Of a DNA stretch of 64,000 nucleotides, positions 49,206 to 62,001 are shown one piece after another. The DNA lies in the NCBI RefSeq assembly GCF_023091745.1, contig NC_068933.1:15690001-15754000 (forward strand), given 5' to 3'. Position 1 is the stretch's first letter. Every line of letters starts with the position of its first letter. The notes under the pieces were generated by a model. The model was not told where the DNA came from and ran no database searches. It saw only the letters and a list, made by a program, of their open reading frames with translations. This DNA comes from Budorcas taxicolor. Taxonomy: Eukaryota > Chordata > Mammalia > Artiodactyla > Bovidae. Both the position numbers and the translations under genes were made by a program.

Positions 49206-49990
49206 GGGAAGTTCAGGCTTCCCTGGTGGCTGAATGGTAAAGAAACTGCCTGCCAAGGCAGGAGACACGGGTTTGATCCCTGGTGCATGAAATTAAAAGA
49301 TGCTTGCTCTTTGGAAGAAAAGCTATGACCAGCCTAGACAGCATATTAAAAAGCAGAGACATTACTTTGCCAACAAATGTCCATCAAGTCAGAGCTATGA
49401 TTTTCCCAGTGGTCATGTATGGATGTGAGAGTTGGACTATAAGGAAAGCTGAGCACTGAAGAATCGATGCTTTTGAACTGTGGTGTTGGAGAAGACTCTT
49501 GAGAGTCCCTTGGACTGCAAGGAGATCCCACCAGTCCATCCAAAGGAAATCAGTCCTGAATATTCCTTGGAAGGACTGATGCTGAAGCTGAAACTCCAAT
49601 CCTTTGGCCACCTGATGCGAAGAACTGACTCATTGGAAAAGACCCTGCTACTGGAAATGATTGAGGGCAGGAGGAGAAGGGGACGACAGAGGATGAGATG
49701 GTTGGATGGCATCACCAACTCAATGGACATGAGTCTGGGTCAACTCTGGGAGTTGGTGATGGACAGGGAGGTCTGGCATGCTGCAGTCCATGGGGTTGCA
49801 AAGAGTTGGACATGACTGAGTGACTGAACTGAACTGACCTGAACAGAGTAACTAAGCCTGCAAGCCACAGCTACTGAGCGAGAGCCCTAGAGCCCAGCGG
49901 CTGCAATGAGAGGGGCCCCTGGTCTCTGCAAATAGAGGGAAGCCCTCACAGCAACAAAGATCCAGCACAACCAAAAATAAACTATTTTTT
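49206..49990 (+). repeat. CHR-2 SINE split by BovB
   Basis: tRNA-like head at 49206-49283 (GGCTTCCCTGGTGGCTGAATG..TTTGATCCCTGG). A CHR-2-type tail follows at about 49848-49990 (AACTAAGCCTGCAAGCCAC, AGCAACAAAGATCCAGC, poly-T-like end). BovB occupies the space between. Confidence 0.8.
49285..49846 (+). repeat. BovB LINE 3' fragment inside CHR-2
   Basis: Sense BovB from CATGAAATTAAAAGATGCTTG to GAACTGAACTGACCTGAACA. No clear target-site duplication is visible at its ends. Confidence 0.92.
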
Positions 49991-50610
49991 TTTTAAAGAG
50001 GTCAAGAGGGGGCATGGTCATTTCAGCCAGCACCTCCCAGGTCAGGCTAGTGCGCTAGCTCCACGGCTTCCTGCAGCTGTGCCCTGCCATTGGCTGCCCT
50101 CGTTTTTTCCCACCTATTTTGCTTGCATCTGTCCCGCTTCTCTTCATTATCCTGCCTGGTGATCTCCAAGTCATTCATTCCCTCATTCAGCCGGGCTCTA
50201 GTCCAGGTCACCTTCTGTACATGCTGAGCTTGATACTCCAGATTTCATATTGTTACCAGGAAGCCCTGATGAAGCTGTTCACAAACCCAAGTGATGGCAG
50301 AGGCAAGGTGGATCATCTTGTAAACACTCCTCACACCTTGGTTGCACCATCTCAGAGAGCTTTATGCCTTCAGATTTTTGCTACAGATAGTGATTCACCT
50401 CTTTCACAGCATTACCTGTACGGACTAGTCTGACACTATTTCTTTGCATGCTTAAAAAAAGAAGAAAGGACTCAGATTTGCCGAGAAAAAAAAACCCATA
50501 AGCTTCAGAGGGATTTGGATGGCTCAGAGATGTCAACTGCTTTCCTAAAGCTCCGACATACAAATATATGATAGTATTTATCTGCAGACAGATTCTTTGG
50601 TAAGGTCAAG
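49991..50610. other. Intergenic, no gene seen
   Basis: 0.6 kb. The 104-codon frame at 50119-50433 lacks any recognised domain. Confidence 0.45.
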
Positions 50611-50829
50611 AGTGCATGCGTGCATGCTAAGCTGCTTCAGTCATGTTTGATTCTGTGCGACTCCGTGGACTGTAGCCCGCCAGGCTCCTCTGTCCACGGG
50701 ATTCTCCAGGCAAGAATATTGGAGTGGGTTGCCATGCCCTCCTCCGGAGGGTCTTCCTGACCCAGGCAACTAACCCATGGCTCCTGCACCGCAGGCAGAT
50801 CCTTTACCGCTGAGCTACGGGGGAAGCCC
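50611..50829 (-). repeat. Bov-tA SINE
   Basis: Antisense: GCTAAGCTGCTTCAGTCATG, GACTGTAGCCCGCCAGGC, CCTTTACCGCTGAGCTACGG and GGGAAGCCC. Confidence 0.9.
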
Positions 50830-52627
50830 AAGAGTACATCATTTCTAACTACATGTACTAAGATGTTAACTGCCTTTTTTGCTTGTTTGTTTAACCCATA
50901 GCACCATAGGACCCACCACTGAGGCCCCAAATGTATTTATAGAGATGCATCAGTAAGAATAGTCCTGGTTTATTAAAGAATGATTCAAATACATTCTGAA
51001 CTTGACCTCAATTCTGAGTGAATCCTGCACACTCTGTATAACAATCCATCTGCCTTTGGCAGTGAGGGGAATGGCCAGCCCTAGGTCACTCAAGTCACTC
51101 GGTTGTTATGAGAGCTGCTCACAGTCAGGTCAACAAGCTGGTCAAGTTGCCATAGCTCTGACTACCTCAGAAGAAAGCTAGGAGATTACCCCACTGTTTT
51201 TGAGATTCATCCCAATCAACATCTGAACTCTAAAGTTTAGTTATAATTCAAAATAAAGTTGAAGTAAAAACAAGACTGAAATCTATGAAGCTGAACCACA
51301 CAAAGTTGCTAATATTCAAAATTATGTACATTTATCAATGGCAACTTCATTTTATTCAATGTAATACTTATTTAAAGAGCTCACTAGGATCTGGGCAAAA
51401 AGAACCCATGATTCTCAAACCTGAAACATATGCCAGCAAAACTACTAATGTTTACAGATCAAGAAAAAACGTATTTCTGAGACTCTAAAAAGCAAACAAA
51501 GCTGTTTAGAGAAGAAAGAAACCTTGATTCACCTTAGATTTCTCAATAGCATATATAAAGCAAAAGAATAAGGTAACATTTTCAAGAAACTCAAGGAAAA
51601 TACAACTCAATTACTTTCTATCCAGCCAAGTTTTCTTTTTTTTTCAACTTCCAAGGCTTTGGAAAATAGTTTAAAACATATAGACACATTTGGAATATTG
51701 CAATCATAATTTGTCCCTGAGAAATCAACTACAAGACAAGCTTCATCGGGACATGTGGCTATGGGAGAAACTTTGAACAAACTACTGAGCATTAAATATA
51801 TTTACATGTAAATGTAAGATTAAAACAAGATTAGGACAAAGAAGGAAGAATGGTGTGCAGATGTTAAACACTCCAAGAAAGTAAAAACAATAACATTTTA
51901 AAAATGAGAGAAAGGGGGAGAAAACAGACCAAACTCACTGACTGCTGTATGGAGGACAGATGATAATAGAAGATAACAAACCAAATAGTAAACACCTAAG
52001 TCAGGGAAAAGGAAGCTAAGGACTTTGTAAGAGATATTAATATGAAAGTTACCACCAGGGGGAAAAAAAGCAAATCTTTCTAAAATCCCGAAGAATTACA
52101 AAACACAGCGTAGTTGAATTTTTTTTTAAATAAACGCAAAGGAGTGGTTACCAAAGGTTATGGATGAGATGAGAATTTAAATATAAAGGACTAGCACAAA
52201 GGCAGCTTTGGGGCTGATGGAATTGTTATGCATTTCAACTGTGGTGGTTGTTACCCAAATCAGTGCATGTGCTAAGATTTATGGAACTGTCCAGCAAAAG
52301 AAAACATCTATGTCACTGTTCAATTAATGATTGAAAAAAAATTATTTAAAAATATAGCAAAAGCAGGTTTGTCAACTTACTGGATAAATAAATGAATGGA
52401 CACCTTCCCCAAATCCCCCCTCCCCAAAATGAGCAAAGAAAAGAGATGGCATGATGAAAGACACACTGTAAACCAGACATGATTCTTCCACGAAGTAAAA
52501 TTTAAAACACTGACATGGAAAACAAAAGCTATCAAAATAGTAGTCTTGATACTACAAAGATAGCCTCCTCACTCACCAACACTACTCTAACATGGGTACC
52601 TCAACACCAAAAAACTTGCTTTTAACT
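50830..52627. other. Intergenic, AT-rich, no gene seen
   Basis: 1.8 kb. A segment near 52130-52320 (GGAGTGGTTACCAAAGG..GTGCATGTGCTAAGATTTATGG) looks like a decayed L1 3' end. The rest is unassigned. Confidence 0.45.
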
Positions 52628-52793
52628 GCTGCTGCTGCTGCTGCTAAGTCGCTTCAGTCATGTCCGACTCTGTGCAACCCCATAGACGGCAGCCCACCAG
52701 GGTCCCCTGTCCCTGGGATTCTCCAGGCAAGAACACTGGAGTGGGTTGCCATTTCCTTCTCCAATGCATGAAAGTGAAAAGTGAAAGTTGCTC
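52628..52793 (-). repeat. BOV-A2 SINE, partial
   Basis: Antisense: GCTGCTGCTGCTGCTGCTAAG tail, CTGGGATTCTCCAGGCAAG, then linker ATGCATGAAAGTGAAAAGTG. Truncated within the second unit. Confidence 0.9.
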
Positions 52794-53558
52794 TAAATGA
52801 ACGGTCCCTGGTCATACGTAATGCCAACTCTCCTCGTGTTCAGGGTTCATCCCTGCTCCCTACCGAAGACACTCTCCAGCAGCTGTACCCTTCTCCACCA
52901 TCTTGACTTCAAGATCCACTGAGTCATCCCATCAATGTACAATGTACTGTTACTTCTCTCACTTAAAATGCCTTCTCTTGTGCTCACTTCCACCAACTTT
53001 ATCACCCCATTTTTCTGGGCCCCAGGCATGGTCAATATTAATGACTATTGTCACAAGCATAATAACAGCTACAGGGGTAAAAGAAAAGGCTATTGTTTTT
53101 CTCAGCAGAAAGGAGTACTACTGAAAAAAAGGTCTAATTTCTAGGAAGTGAATCGTTACAATGATTTTCACTAACCAACTTTAATGAGTTTATTGATGTG
53201 CTAACAAACTCATTCTTAATTTCCTACTGTTTCCAAGACATTTTTAATCACCAAAAAATGTTCAGAGATTAGTATGCAAAGACATGCATAAATATGAATC
53301 AACACAACACAGAATTTCTTTAAAAATTATTGTGGGGCAGCTGGCAGTCAAGACAGCCCATGAGGCAGAGTCTTACTCTGATCAGGAGTCTGATACCTGG
53401 GGCTCCCCAACAACCCAGGTCTGTTGCCTCCATATTTTTCCTTCTGGAATCATAGCAGGACTGATAATGATATCCAAATAGGAAGAAATTGTAAACCTTT
53501 TCACATCTAATTTTTTTAAAAACTGAAGATTACTGTGAAATGATGACTTTGTATACTA
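52794..53558. other. Intergenic, nothing recognised
   Basis: 0.77 kb with short frames on both strands and no named repeat. Confidence 0.4.
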
Positions 53559-53640
53559 AGGCCCAGGGATCAAACACGCATCTCCCACATCTTCTGCAAT
53601 GCAGATAGATTCTTTACCAGTGAGCCACCAAGGAAGCCAC
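53559..53640 (-). repeat. tRNA-derived SINE head fragment
   Basis: CCAGGGATCAAACACGCATC..TTTACCAGTGAGCCACCAAGG is the antisense head only. Confidence 0.8.
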
Positions 53641-54075
53641 ATATACTAAGGCCAAGACTGAGTAAATGTTTTTTAAATGTATTAAAATTGTGTTACTTAT
53701 CTTGTGCATTTTTTTTGTTACTTTATATGGATTGACATAACAAGCAGAAAATTGGACTGGTCATGTCTGTGAATAAGTGATGTGGACATTAGCAGTTAAA
53801 TTCCATTGTGTTGGAGAATAAAGTCCCCCCAGCTGCCCCCAGGCCTGCAGGGAAGCACAGGGATGATGGTGGCAGGTCACTACAGTTGATTCAGACAGTT
53901 TAACAAATACCAGCTGCTGCAAACCTTCCCTCCACTGTGTGAAGAGCACTTAGTTCTTACCCAGAGTCAACAAACCCAGGTCACTGTCAGCTTCACCCTG
54001 GAACAGCTTATAACATGCTAAGGTGCTAAGTACCATATTAATAATAAAAGTCCACAAATTAGGGGCTTCACTGGT

Positions 54076-54386
54076 CGACCTACAGGAGATCAGTCCTGGG
54101 TGTTCACTGGAAGGACTAATGTTGAAGCTGAAACTCCAATCCTTTGGCCATCTGATGCAAAGAACTGACTCACTGGAAAAGACCCTGATGCTGGGAAAGA
54201 TTGAGGGCAGGAGGAGAAGGGGACAGCAGAGGATGAGATGGTTGGATGGCATCACTGACTCAATGGACATGGGTTTGGGTGGACTCTGGGAGTTGGTGAT
54301 GGACAGGGAGACCTGGCCTGCTGCGGTTCATGGGGTTGCAAAGAGTTGGACACGACTGAGTGACTGAACTGAACTGAACTAAACTG
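54076..54386 (+). repeat. BovB LINE 3' end fragment
   Basis: From GGAGATCAGTCCTGGGTGTTC to GACTGAACTGAACTGAAC, covering the extreme C-terminal coding segment of BovB. Confidence 0.92.
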
Positions 54387-54496
54387 GCCGTCCAGTCTCC
54401 AAGTATTCTTGCCTGGAGAATCCCATGGACAAAGGAGCCTGGCAGGCCACAGTCCACAGGATCGCCAAGAGCTGGACACGACTGAAACGACTTGGC
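54387..54496 (+). repeat. BOV-A SINE body fragment
   Basis: AGTATTCTTGCCTGGAGAATC..GGACACGACTGAAACGACTTG, joined directly to the BovB end before it and the CHR-2 after it. Confidence 0.85.
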
Positions 54497-54786
54497 ACTG
54501 GCAGTCCAGTGGGTAACAATCTGCCTTGCAATACAAGGGACACCAGTTTGATCCCTGGTCTGGGAAGATCCCACATTCCAACAGGCAACTAAGCCCACGT
54601 AACACAAACACTGAGCCCATGTGCTGCAACCACTGATGCCCATGCACCCTAGTGCTTGTGCTTAAAACAAGAGAAGCCACTGCAAGGAGTAGCCTGTGTG
54701 TTACAATGAAAAGTAGCCCCTGCTCACTGCAACTGCAGCAACAAAGACCCACTGCAAACAAAAAATTTAAGTAAATAAATAAATCT
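54497..54786 (+). repeat. CHR-2-like tRNA SINE, near full length
   Basis: Head GGCAGTCCAGTGGGTAAC, GATCCCTGGTCTGGGAAG, then the long tail (AGCAACAAAGACCCACTGC) to TAAATAAATAAATC. Confidence 0.88.
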
Positions 54787-55084
54787 TTTTTAAAAAGTGC
54801 ACAAATTAAAACAAATTTCTATCATGCATGTCTTTTAAAATTAGTCCATTTGATTAGGAGAGTGCATTTAGCTAGATTTGAGAAAGCTTGAAATCAAAAT
54901 TGGTTAGGACCGAAACAAAAGTATTCTGAATCACCTTAGATAGCTCCTGGGAGAAGGAAAGTAATTTTTTTTTTTTTCCTGTTCCTCTAGGTTTTAAACT
55001 ATCCTTGAAAGTTTCATAGCTCCTGGGCTCCTCTCTTCACAAGATAAATAACATGCTTCATTTTGTTTATGATAAGTTGATAAG
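54787..55084. other. Intergenic, nothing recognised
   Basis: About 300 bases of AT-rich sequence with a poly-T run at 54966-54978. Confidence 0.4.
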
Positions 55085-58000
55085 GGCTAAAAAAAACTTT
55101 ATGGATCACCAGCTTGTCATGGCGAAGGAGCTTGTGCAACTCAGTGAAGCTATGAGCCATACCATGTAGCACCACCCAAGATGGACGGGTTATAGTGGGG
55201 AGTGCTGACAAAACGTGGTCCGCTGGAGGAGGGAATGGCAAACCACCCCAGTATACTTGCTGTGAGAACCTCATGAACTGCATAAAAGGCCAGAAAGATA
55301 TGACAGCAAAAGATGAGTCCGCCAGGTCTGAAGGAGTTCAATATGCTACTGGGGAAGAGTGGAGGAGAATTACCAATAACCCCAGAATGAATGAAGCAAC
55401 TGGACCAAAGAGGATGCAATGCTCAGTTGTGGATGTGTCTGGTGATGAAAGTAAAATCTGATGCTGCAAAGAACAGTATTGTATAGGAACCTGGAATGTT
55501 AGGTCCATGAATCAAGGTAAATTGGCTGTGGTCAAGCAGGAGATGGCAAGCGTAAACATCAACATCTTAGGAATATGTGAACTAAAATGGATGGGAATGG
55601 AGAATTTAATTCAGATGACCATTAAACAGCAAGAATCCCATAGAAGAAATGGAGTAGCCCTCATAATCAACAGAAGAGTCTGAAATACAGTACTTGAGTG
55701 CAACCTCAAAAATGACAGAATGATCTCAGTTTGTTTCCAAGGCAAGCTATTCAACATCACAGTAATCCAAATCTATTCCCCAAACAATGATGCTGAAGAA
55801 GCTAAAGTTGATCAGCTCTACAAAGACCTAGAAGACCTCCTAGAGCTTAAGAAACATGTTCTATTCATCATCAGGGATTAGAATGCAAAAGTAGGAAGTC
55901 AAGATAAACCTGGAATGACAGGCAGGTTTGGCCTTGGAGAACAAAATGAAGCAGGACAAAGACTAACTAAATTCTGCCAAGGGAATGCACTCGTCATAGC
56001 AAATACCCTTTTCAACAACACAAGAGATGACTTTACACAGGAATGTCACCAAATTGTCAATACCGAAATCAAATTGGTTACATTCTTTGTTACCGAAGAT
56101 GGAGAAGCTGTACACAGTCAACAAAAACGAGATCTGTGGCTCAGATCCTCAGCTTCTCATTGCAAAATTCAGGCTTAAACTAAAGAAAACTGGGAAAAAT
56201 ACTATGCCAGCCAGGTATGACTTAAATAAAATCTCATTTGAATTTGCAGTAGAGGTAGTGAATAGATTCAAGGGACTAGATCTAGTTAACAGCGTGCCTG
56301 AAGAACTGTGGACAGAGGTCCGTAATATTGTATGGGAGGCGGGAACAAAACCATCCCAGAGAAAAAGAAAAGCGAGAAGGCAACGTGGTTATCTGAGGAG
56401 GCTTTGCAAATAGCGGAAGAACAAAGAGACGTGAAAAGCAAGGGAGAGAGGGAAAAATACATCCAATTAAATGCAAAGTTCCAAAAAACAGCTAGAAGAG
56501 ACAAGAAGGGCTTCTTCAATGAACAGTGCTTAATCATAGAAGAAAACAACAAAAGGGGAAATATTAGCGATCTCTTCAAGAAAACTGGAAGCATCAAGGG
56601 AGCATTCCACACAAAAATAGGCACAATAAAGGATAAAAATGGTAGAGACCTAGTAGACACTGAAGAGATCAAGAAGAGATGGAAAGAATACATGGAAAAC
56701 TGTATAAAAAAATTTTTAATGAACCAGATTACTACGATGGTATGGTTTGTCACCCAAAGCCAGACATACTGGAGTGGGAAGTGAAGTGGGCCTTAAGAAG
56801 CACTGCTGTTAATAAAGCTAGTCGATGCAATGAAATTCCAGCAGAACTATTCAAATCCCTAAAGGAGGATGCCATCGAGGTTTTGCATTTAATATGTCAG
56901 CAATCTGGAAGACCCAGCAGTGGCCACAGGACTGGAAAAGGTCAATTCTCATCCCAATCCCAAGAAGGGTTGTACCAAAGAATGTGCTAACCATCAGACA
57001 ACTGCACTCATCTCCCATGCTAGTAAGGTCATGCTTAAAATCTTTCATGCTAGGCTTCAGTATCATGTGAATCAAGAATTTCCAGATGTCCAAGCTGGGT
57101 TTAGAAAAGGAAGAACTAGAGACCAAATTGCCAAATTTGCTGGATTATAGAGAAAGCAAGGGAATTTCAGAAAAACATCTATCTCCGTTTCATCGACAAT
57201 GCTAAATAAAGCATTTGACTGTGTGCATCATGACAAACTGTAGAAAGCTCTTAGAGAGATGCAAATAACAAACCATCTTACCTGTCTCCTGAGAAACCTG
57301 TATGTGAGTCAAGAAGCAAGAGTTAGAACCCTGTATGGAACAACTGACTGAGATTCAAGATTCAAGGTTCAAGATTGAGAAAGGAGTACAGAAGGGCTGT
57401 CACCTTGTTTGTTTAACCTACACACTGAGCACATCGTGAGAAAGGCTGGGCTGGAAGAGTTACAAGCTGAAATCAAGATAGGTGGGAGAAAGGTCAACAA
57501 CCTCAGATATGTGGATGATACCACTCTAATGGCAGAAAGAGCCTCTTGATGAGGGTGAAAGAGCTGGCTTAAGACTAAATATTTAAAAAAACTAAGATCA
57601 TGGCATCAGCCCCCATTACTGCATGGCAAATAGAACGGGAAATTACGGACAGATTCCTTTTGCATGGGCTCCAAAATCACTGCGGATTGGTGACTGCAGC
57701 CATGAAATCAGAAGACGATTGCTTCTTGGCAGGAAAGCAATGACAAACTGAGACATTACTCTGCCAACAAAGTTCGTAGTCAAGGCTATGGTCTTCCCAG
57801 TGGTCACGTACGGTGGTGAAAACTGGACCGTAAAGAAAGCAGAATGCCAAATAATTGATGCCTTCAAAGTGTGGTGCTGGAGAAGACTCCTGTAAGTCCC
57901 TTGGACAGCAAGAAGATCAAACCAGTCAATCTTAAGGGAGATTAACCCTAAATATTCACTGCAAGGACTGATGCTGAAGCTGAAGCTCCAGGAATTTGGT

Positions 58001-58209
58001 CATCTGATGCAAACAGACAGCTCATTGGAAAAGTTCCTGATGCTGGGAGAGATTGCGGGCAGAAGGAAAAGAGGGCATTAGAAGATGAGATGCAATGAAC
58101 ATGAATTTGGTCAAACTCTGGGAAATGGTGAGGGACAGGGAGGCCTGGCATGCTACAGGCCATGGGTCGCAAAGAGTCGGAGATGACTGGATGACTGAAC
58201 AACAACAAA
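55085..58209 (+). repeat. BovB LINE, near full length, decayed
   Basis: The only copy here that keeps the 5' part and endonuclease region. The motif TWNVRSMNQGKL is encoded from about 55487, the start of the apurinic-type endonuclease, followed by ICELKW. Linker and RT follow (open remnants 55915-56178, 56332-56784, 56679-56990, 56920-57150), with a YVDD variant near 57505-57517. The end is GACTGAACAACAACAAA, an older subfamily. Many stops and frameshifts. The 5' boundary is approximate. Confidence 0.9.
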
Positions 58210-59855
58210 TTAACTTTGAAGACAGAGGAGGAGCCCTAGGATGGCCCCGAGGGCCACAGTTTGGCCAAGAATGCATCACTGGAGAGTCTAGGTTAACCTC
58301 AATTGCAGGTGTAAATGACAAGGAAAAGCTCTTCTCAGGGTTTTCCCTGTAGGTTCAAGACAGTACCTCAAAAACAGTCTGCTCCCCATCCCAGTTCTGG
58401 GGGATCCAGATTACTGAGGGGGCCTGGGATTCTGCACTTGGCATGCTCCTTAGTTGCTTCCCATTGTACACTACAGTTTCAGAACGACTGGTCTCCAAAT
58501 TCAAGCCACCCAAAGTCATTTATTTGCCAAAGATGTTCAAACTTTAGATTGCACCAGAGTGCAGCAGACTCTAGTCTCTTTAAAAAATGAACGATAATAG
58601 GAGAGCATCTTTCACATCTCTGTGTCTGAATTAGGATAACCAAGTCAAAGAGGAACATGTACAGGGTCCCTCAAGGTGTTAAGCCTGCACCTGTCCAGCT
58701 GAACATTTTCTTAAATCCCTGCTAGTAAAAATGCCTATTTAGCATTCTTCAGCTTAAAAATTCTCCCAGAATTATTCCATTTTCATGAGACTGATATTCT
58801 GCCCATTGACTGTCTGGGGTGAATTACCCTTCAATCAATGGAAGCAAGAAGAAACAAAACATTTCTATTTATATTGGTGATTATTTGCCTTGGAAAATAG
58901 CATATCTATTTCTTGCAAGTGAAGTGAGCATTTTAATCTTGTGCCTGAGATGTTTTATTACTTTCATACACTCCATACATTGCCTGACTTCCCTAGTAGG
59001 ATTTAATCCCCCAAACATTCTTGTAATGTTTAAATTTTATGCAGACTTGCAGTGGTGAGTGATATTAGACATGGCAAATAAATTGATTCCTTTTGGTGTT
59101 TCCATTTCCCATGCAATTTTATTAAGTACCTTTTATGAATAGAGATACCATTTTAAAAAATAAAACCTATAGAGAATTTTTAAAAAGGAAATAAGAATTA
59201 TAGCCCCTACCTTTAGGTTTTAGTTTTAATATATGTCAAATGAATCCATATTTTTCTTGTATAATCAATACTTTCTATGTCTTAATATATCTTTTCCTAT
59301 TTGAAAAACATTCATCTGTATTTTCTGCTTGGATTTTTAAAGTTTTGTTTGACACTAAAGTCCATGAGTCACCTCAATTGAGTTTTATGGATTATGTGAT
59401 GTGGAGGATCCAGTCTCATCTTTTACTTATATATTCTCTTAATAATGCCTATTGTACGGTAAGTAAAGAGTCACAGATTTCTTTTATTGCAAAGGAAGTC
59501 ACATGACTAGACCTCAATCCAAGGAAGTGGTATGGCAAGGAAGTGTAGTATTTCCCTATGCCTGAGAGTGGAACTGGAAATATCTGGTAGACTGCACTAA
59601 TATCCTCATGGGTCTATTGAGCTTGAATTTTTGGACCAGACTCTATTACAGGTGCTAAGGATACAGGGGTGAGAACAATAGACAAAGCACCTGTCATGAG
59701 GAAGATTACATTCTCACTGTGGCGAGACAGCAAACAGCATTTCAGCCAAGAAGGATACTCAATTCCAGAAGAGCTGTAATCCTAGAACACTGCCTGCTAT
59801 CAGAAACTTCCATAGACGCAACCACCTTACCCCAGGAATCGACGGATTGATGGTT
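58210..59855. other. Intergenic, mostly unassigned
   Basis: 1.6 kb with no gene. A segment at about 59270-59470 (ATGTGGAGGATCCAGTCTC) resembles antisense L1 3' sequence. The rest is not recognised. Confidence 0.45.
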
Positions 59856-60002
59856 CTAGAATTGACGGATGGATGGCATCACCGACTCAATGGGCATGAG
59901 TCTGAGCTAGCTCCGGGAGATGGTGAAGGGTAGGAAAGCCTGGCGTGCTGCAGTCTATGGGGTTGTGAAGAGTCGGACACGACTGAGCAGCTGAACAACA
60001 AC
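59856..60002 (+). repeat. Old BovB 3' end fragment
   Basis: GGATGGCATCACCGACTCAA, GGTAGGAAAGCCTGGCGTGC, GTCGGACACGACTGAGC, ending CTGAACAACAACT. Confidence 0.88.
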
Positions 60003-61224
60003 TAGGATTGACAGGAAAATTGAACAGTAAAGCTAAAAAAGTGACTTATGGTCCAACTTGCTGGCAGAATTGATTGAAGTAAAAAGCCAGAACAGCTTTG
60101 ATTTTGGTTTTAGAATTTTTCTGCATGGAACAAACAGTGGCTGAAATATCCCCTAGTTGCTTAGAACAGTTTGCTGCGTGAGTCAGCACTTCTGAGTCAG
60201 TTGCTCTATGCGGGTTTCTGATCTGAGTCCTTTGAGAACTTAATAGCTCTACTGTCACTTCCTGCCCAGCGCTACAAATATATGTGGGAGTTTTCATCTG
60301 AGCACATCTCATTTGATCCAGAGGTAAAATAGCAAAAAGCCATAATACCCCTATTCATTTGCTTCATCCTTAATCCCAGTCAAGCAACTGTGGAGCATTC
60401 TCTAATACAAGCATGCCAAGTTCAATTCCCATGTGCTCTCCTCATATTTTCATTTACATTCGAGTCCAAACATCCTCATTCTGCATCGCTAGGTTTTGTT
60501 ACAAGACAATGGGAGGGAGTTTTTGAAGAAAGATACTGCATGTGTTGTGAATGAAGAGATATAACTTTTATTGACTCTATTCCCCTTTACCATTAACTAT
60601 CAGATAACCTAGGCTGTATATTAAACTACACAAGCCAATAACTTGCCTTCCCTTTCAGACGAGCAGACACAAAACAGCATGGTGCCAATCACCACTGCTT
60701 CTGTTTGAGAACAGAATGAAACCATAGTAAGTAGAAGGCTTTTCATATTAGAGTTAAATTGGACTCAAAGAATGAGATGTGGATTATCACCTCCTCTATT
60801 TTCTGAAAGTTTTCTAAAATGACTTGCTACTTTTTCTTTAAACATTTGATAAAAATTCACCCAAGAAGCCATCTGGAACATTATCAGCCATTGACAGAAA
60901 GGCAATCTGTGTCCAGTTTTTAAGTCATATTTTCCAAAGAAGATTATGGTCTCCTTATTCCTTAGCATGGTTCATTGCACGCTCCTTCACAGCTGGCACG
61001 GTTCTATGGGCTTATTCCGGCCACCTCAACCTTCAGTAACTCCAAATTGCTCTAGTCTTCATTAAAAAAAAAAATTATATATATATATATAGTTACTTTT
61101 GTTTACCCTTTTGTTTGTTTCCATCTTCTTCATACTTTACTATTTCTTAAATTTTATTAATACCACTTTAAGTATATCAGTCTCTCCTAAGGATGTGACT
61201 TATAAACTTCTGTGAGCTAACACT
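60003..61224. other. Intergenic, no gene seen
   Basis: 1.2 kb, with an (AT)n run near 61074-61091. Nothing else recognised. Confidence 0.45.
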
Positions 61225-61830
61225 CACCACTATAGACTTAAAAAATATTCACAACCTAAAAGTTGAGAGTTATGTTTTATTCGGTTGGAATTTCTAGGAC
61301 TTCCAAGCCCAGGAGGCAGCATCTCATGTAACCCTGAGAGAACTGCTCGGAGGAGGTGAGGGGGGGAGTTAGGATATAGAGAAGTTTTGCAACAAAGGGA
61401 AGAGAGTCTGAAAAATCAAAAGATTATTGTAAATTAAAGAAAGCCAGATATCTCAAGAAATGTAGTGCTTTTCTATGCGTGGGGAGATGCAGGAGTCTAG
61501 GCTCACAGAATTCATTCTTTGATATGCACCTCACCTATCTGGGGCCAGTATCCTGAATTTTCACACCTGGGTTTCTCCAAGGCTCACCCTAGGGAGTGGC
61601 TGCAGTCTGATGGCTGCTAGATGGCGGGTATTCTTTCCTTCCTGAGCTCTCTCAGGGCTCACCAGCTCACCACCCATGGTGGCTGTAATTGCTGATGACT
61701 GTGACATCCTTGTTTACTATGTGGCAGGAAATATTCCACTTCTCACCAAAGTACAGTGTACACAGGGCATTTCAAATGATGACTGTTGATGAAGCTGAGG
61801 ACGAAGGTGATTATAACCAGTGCAACCTAA
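61225..61830. repeat. Interspersed repeat, possible solo LTR
   Basis: About 600 bases beginning near AACCTAAAAGTTGAGAG and containing GGAGGCAGCATCTCATG, AGAACTGCTCGGAGGAGG, AAAAGATTATTG and GATATGCACCTCACC. I recognise this order from a family common in ruminant genomes, possibly an endogenous-retroviral LTR, but cannot assign it. No coding remnants. Confidence 0.4.
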
Positions 61831-61948
61831 ATCACTAATTTATGGTAAAAATGCAGATAAAATTTCTAGTTCTCAGATGCCTTATACAAAAGAAGCAGAC
61901 TTTCTTCCTCTCTGAGACCATACTTCTAACCCTGCAAATTAAAGCCCT

Positions 61949-62001
61949 GGTGGGGTCACACAAAGTCGGACACGACTGAAGCAACTTAGCAGCAGCAGCA
62001 G
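61949..62001 (+). repeat. BOV-A SINE 3' tail fragment
   Basis: GGGTCACACAAAGTCGGACAC..TTAGCAGCAGCAGC, only the last 50 bases of a unit. Confidence 0.85.

Noticed and set aside
54252..54761. 169-codon minus-strand frame.
   Set aside because: Runs across BovB, BOV-A and CHR-2 copies; a translation of nested repeats.
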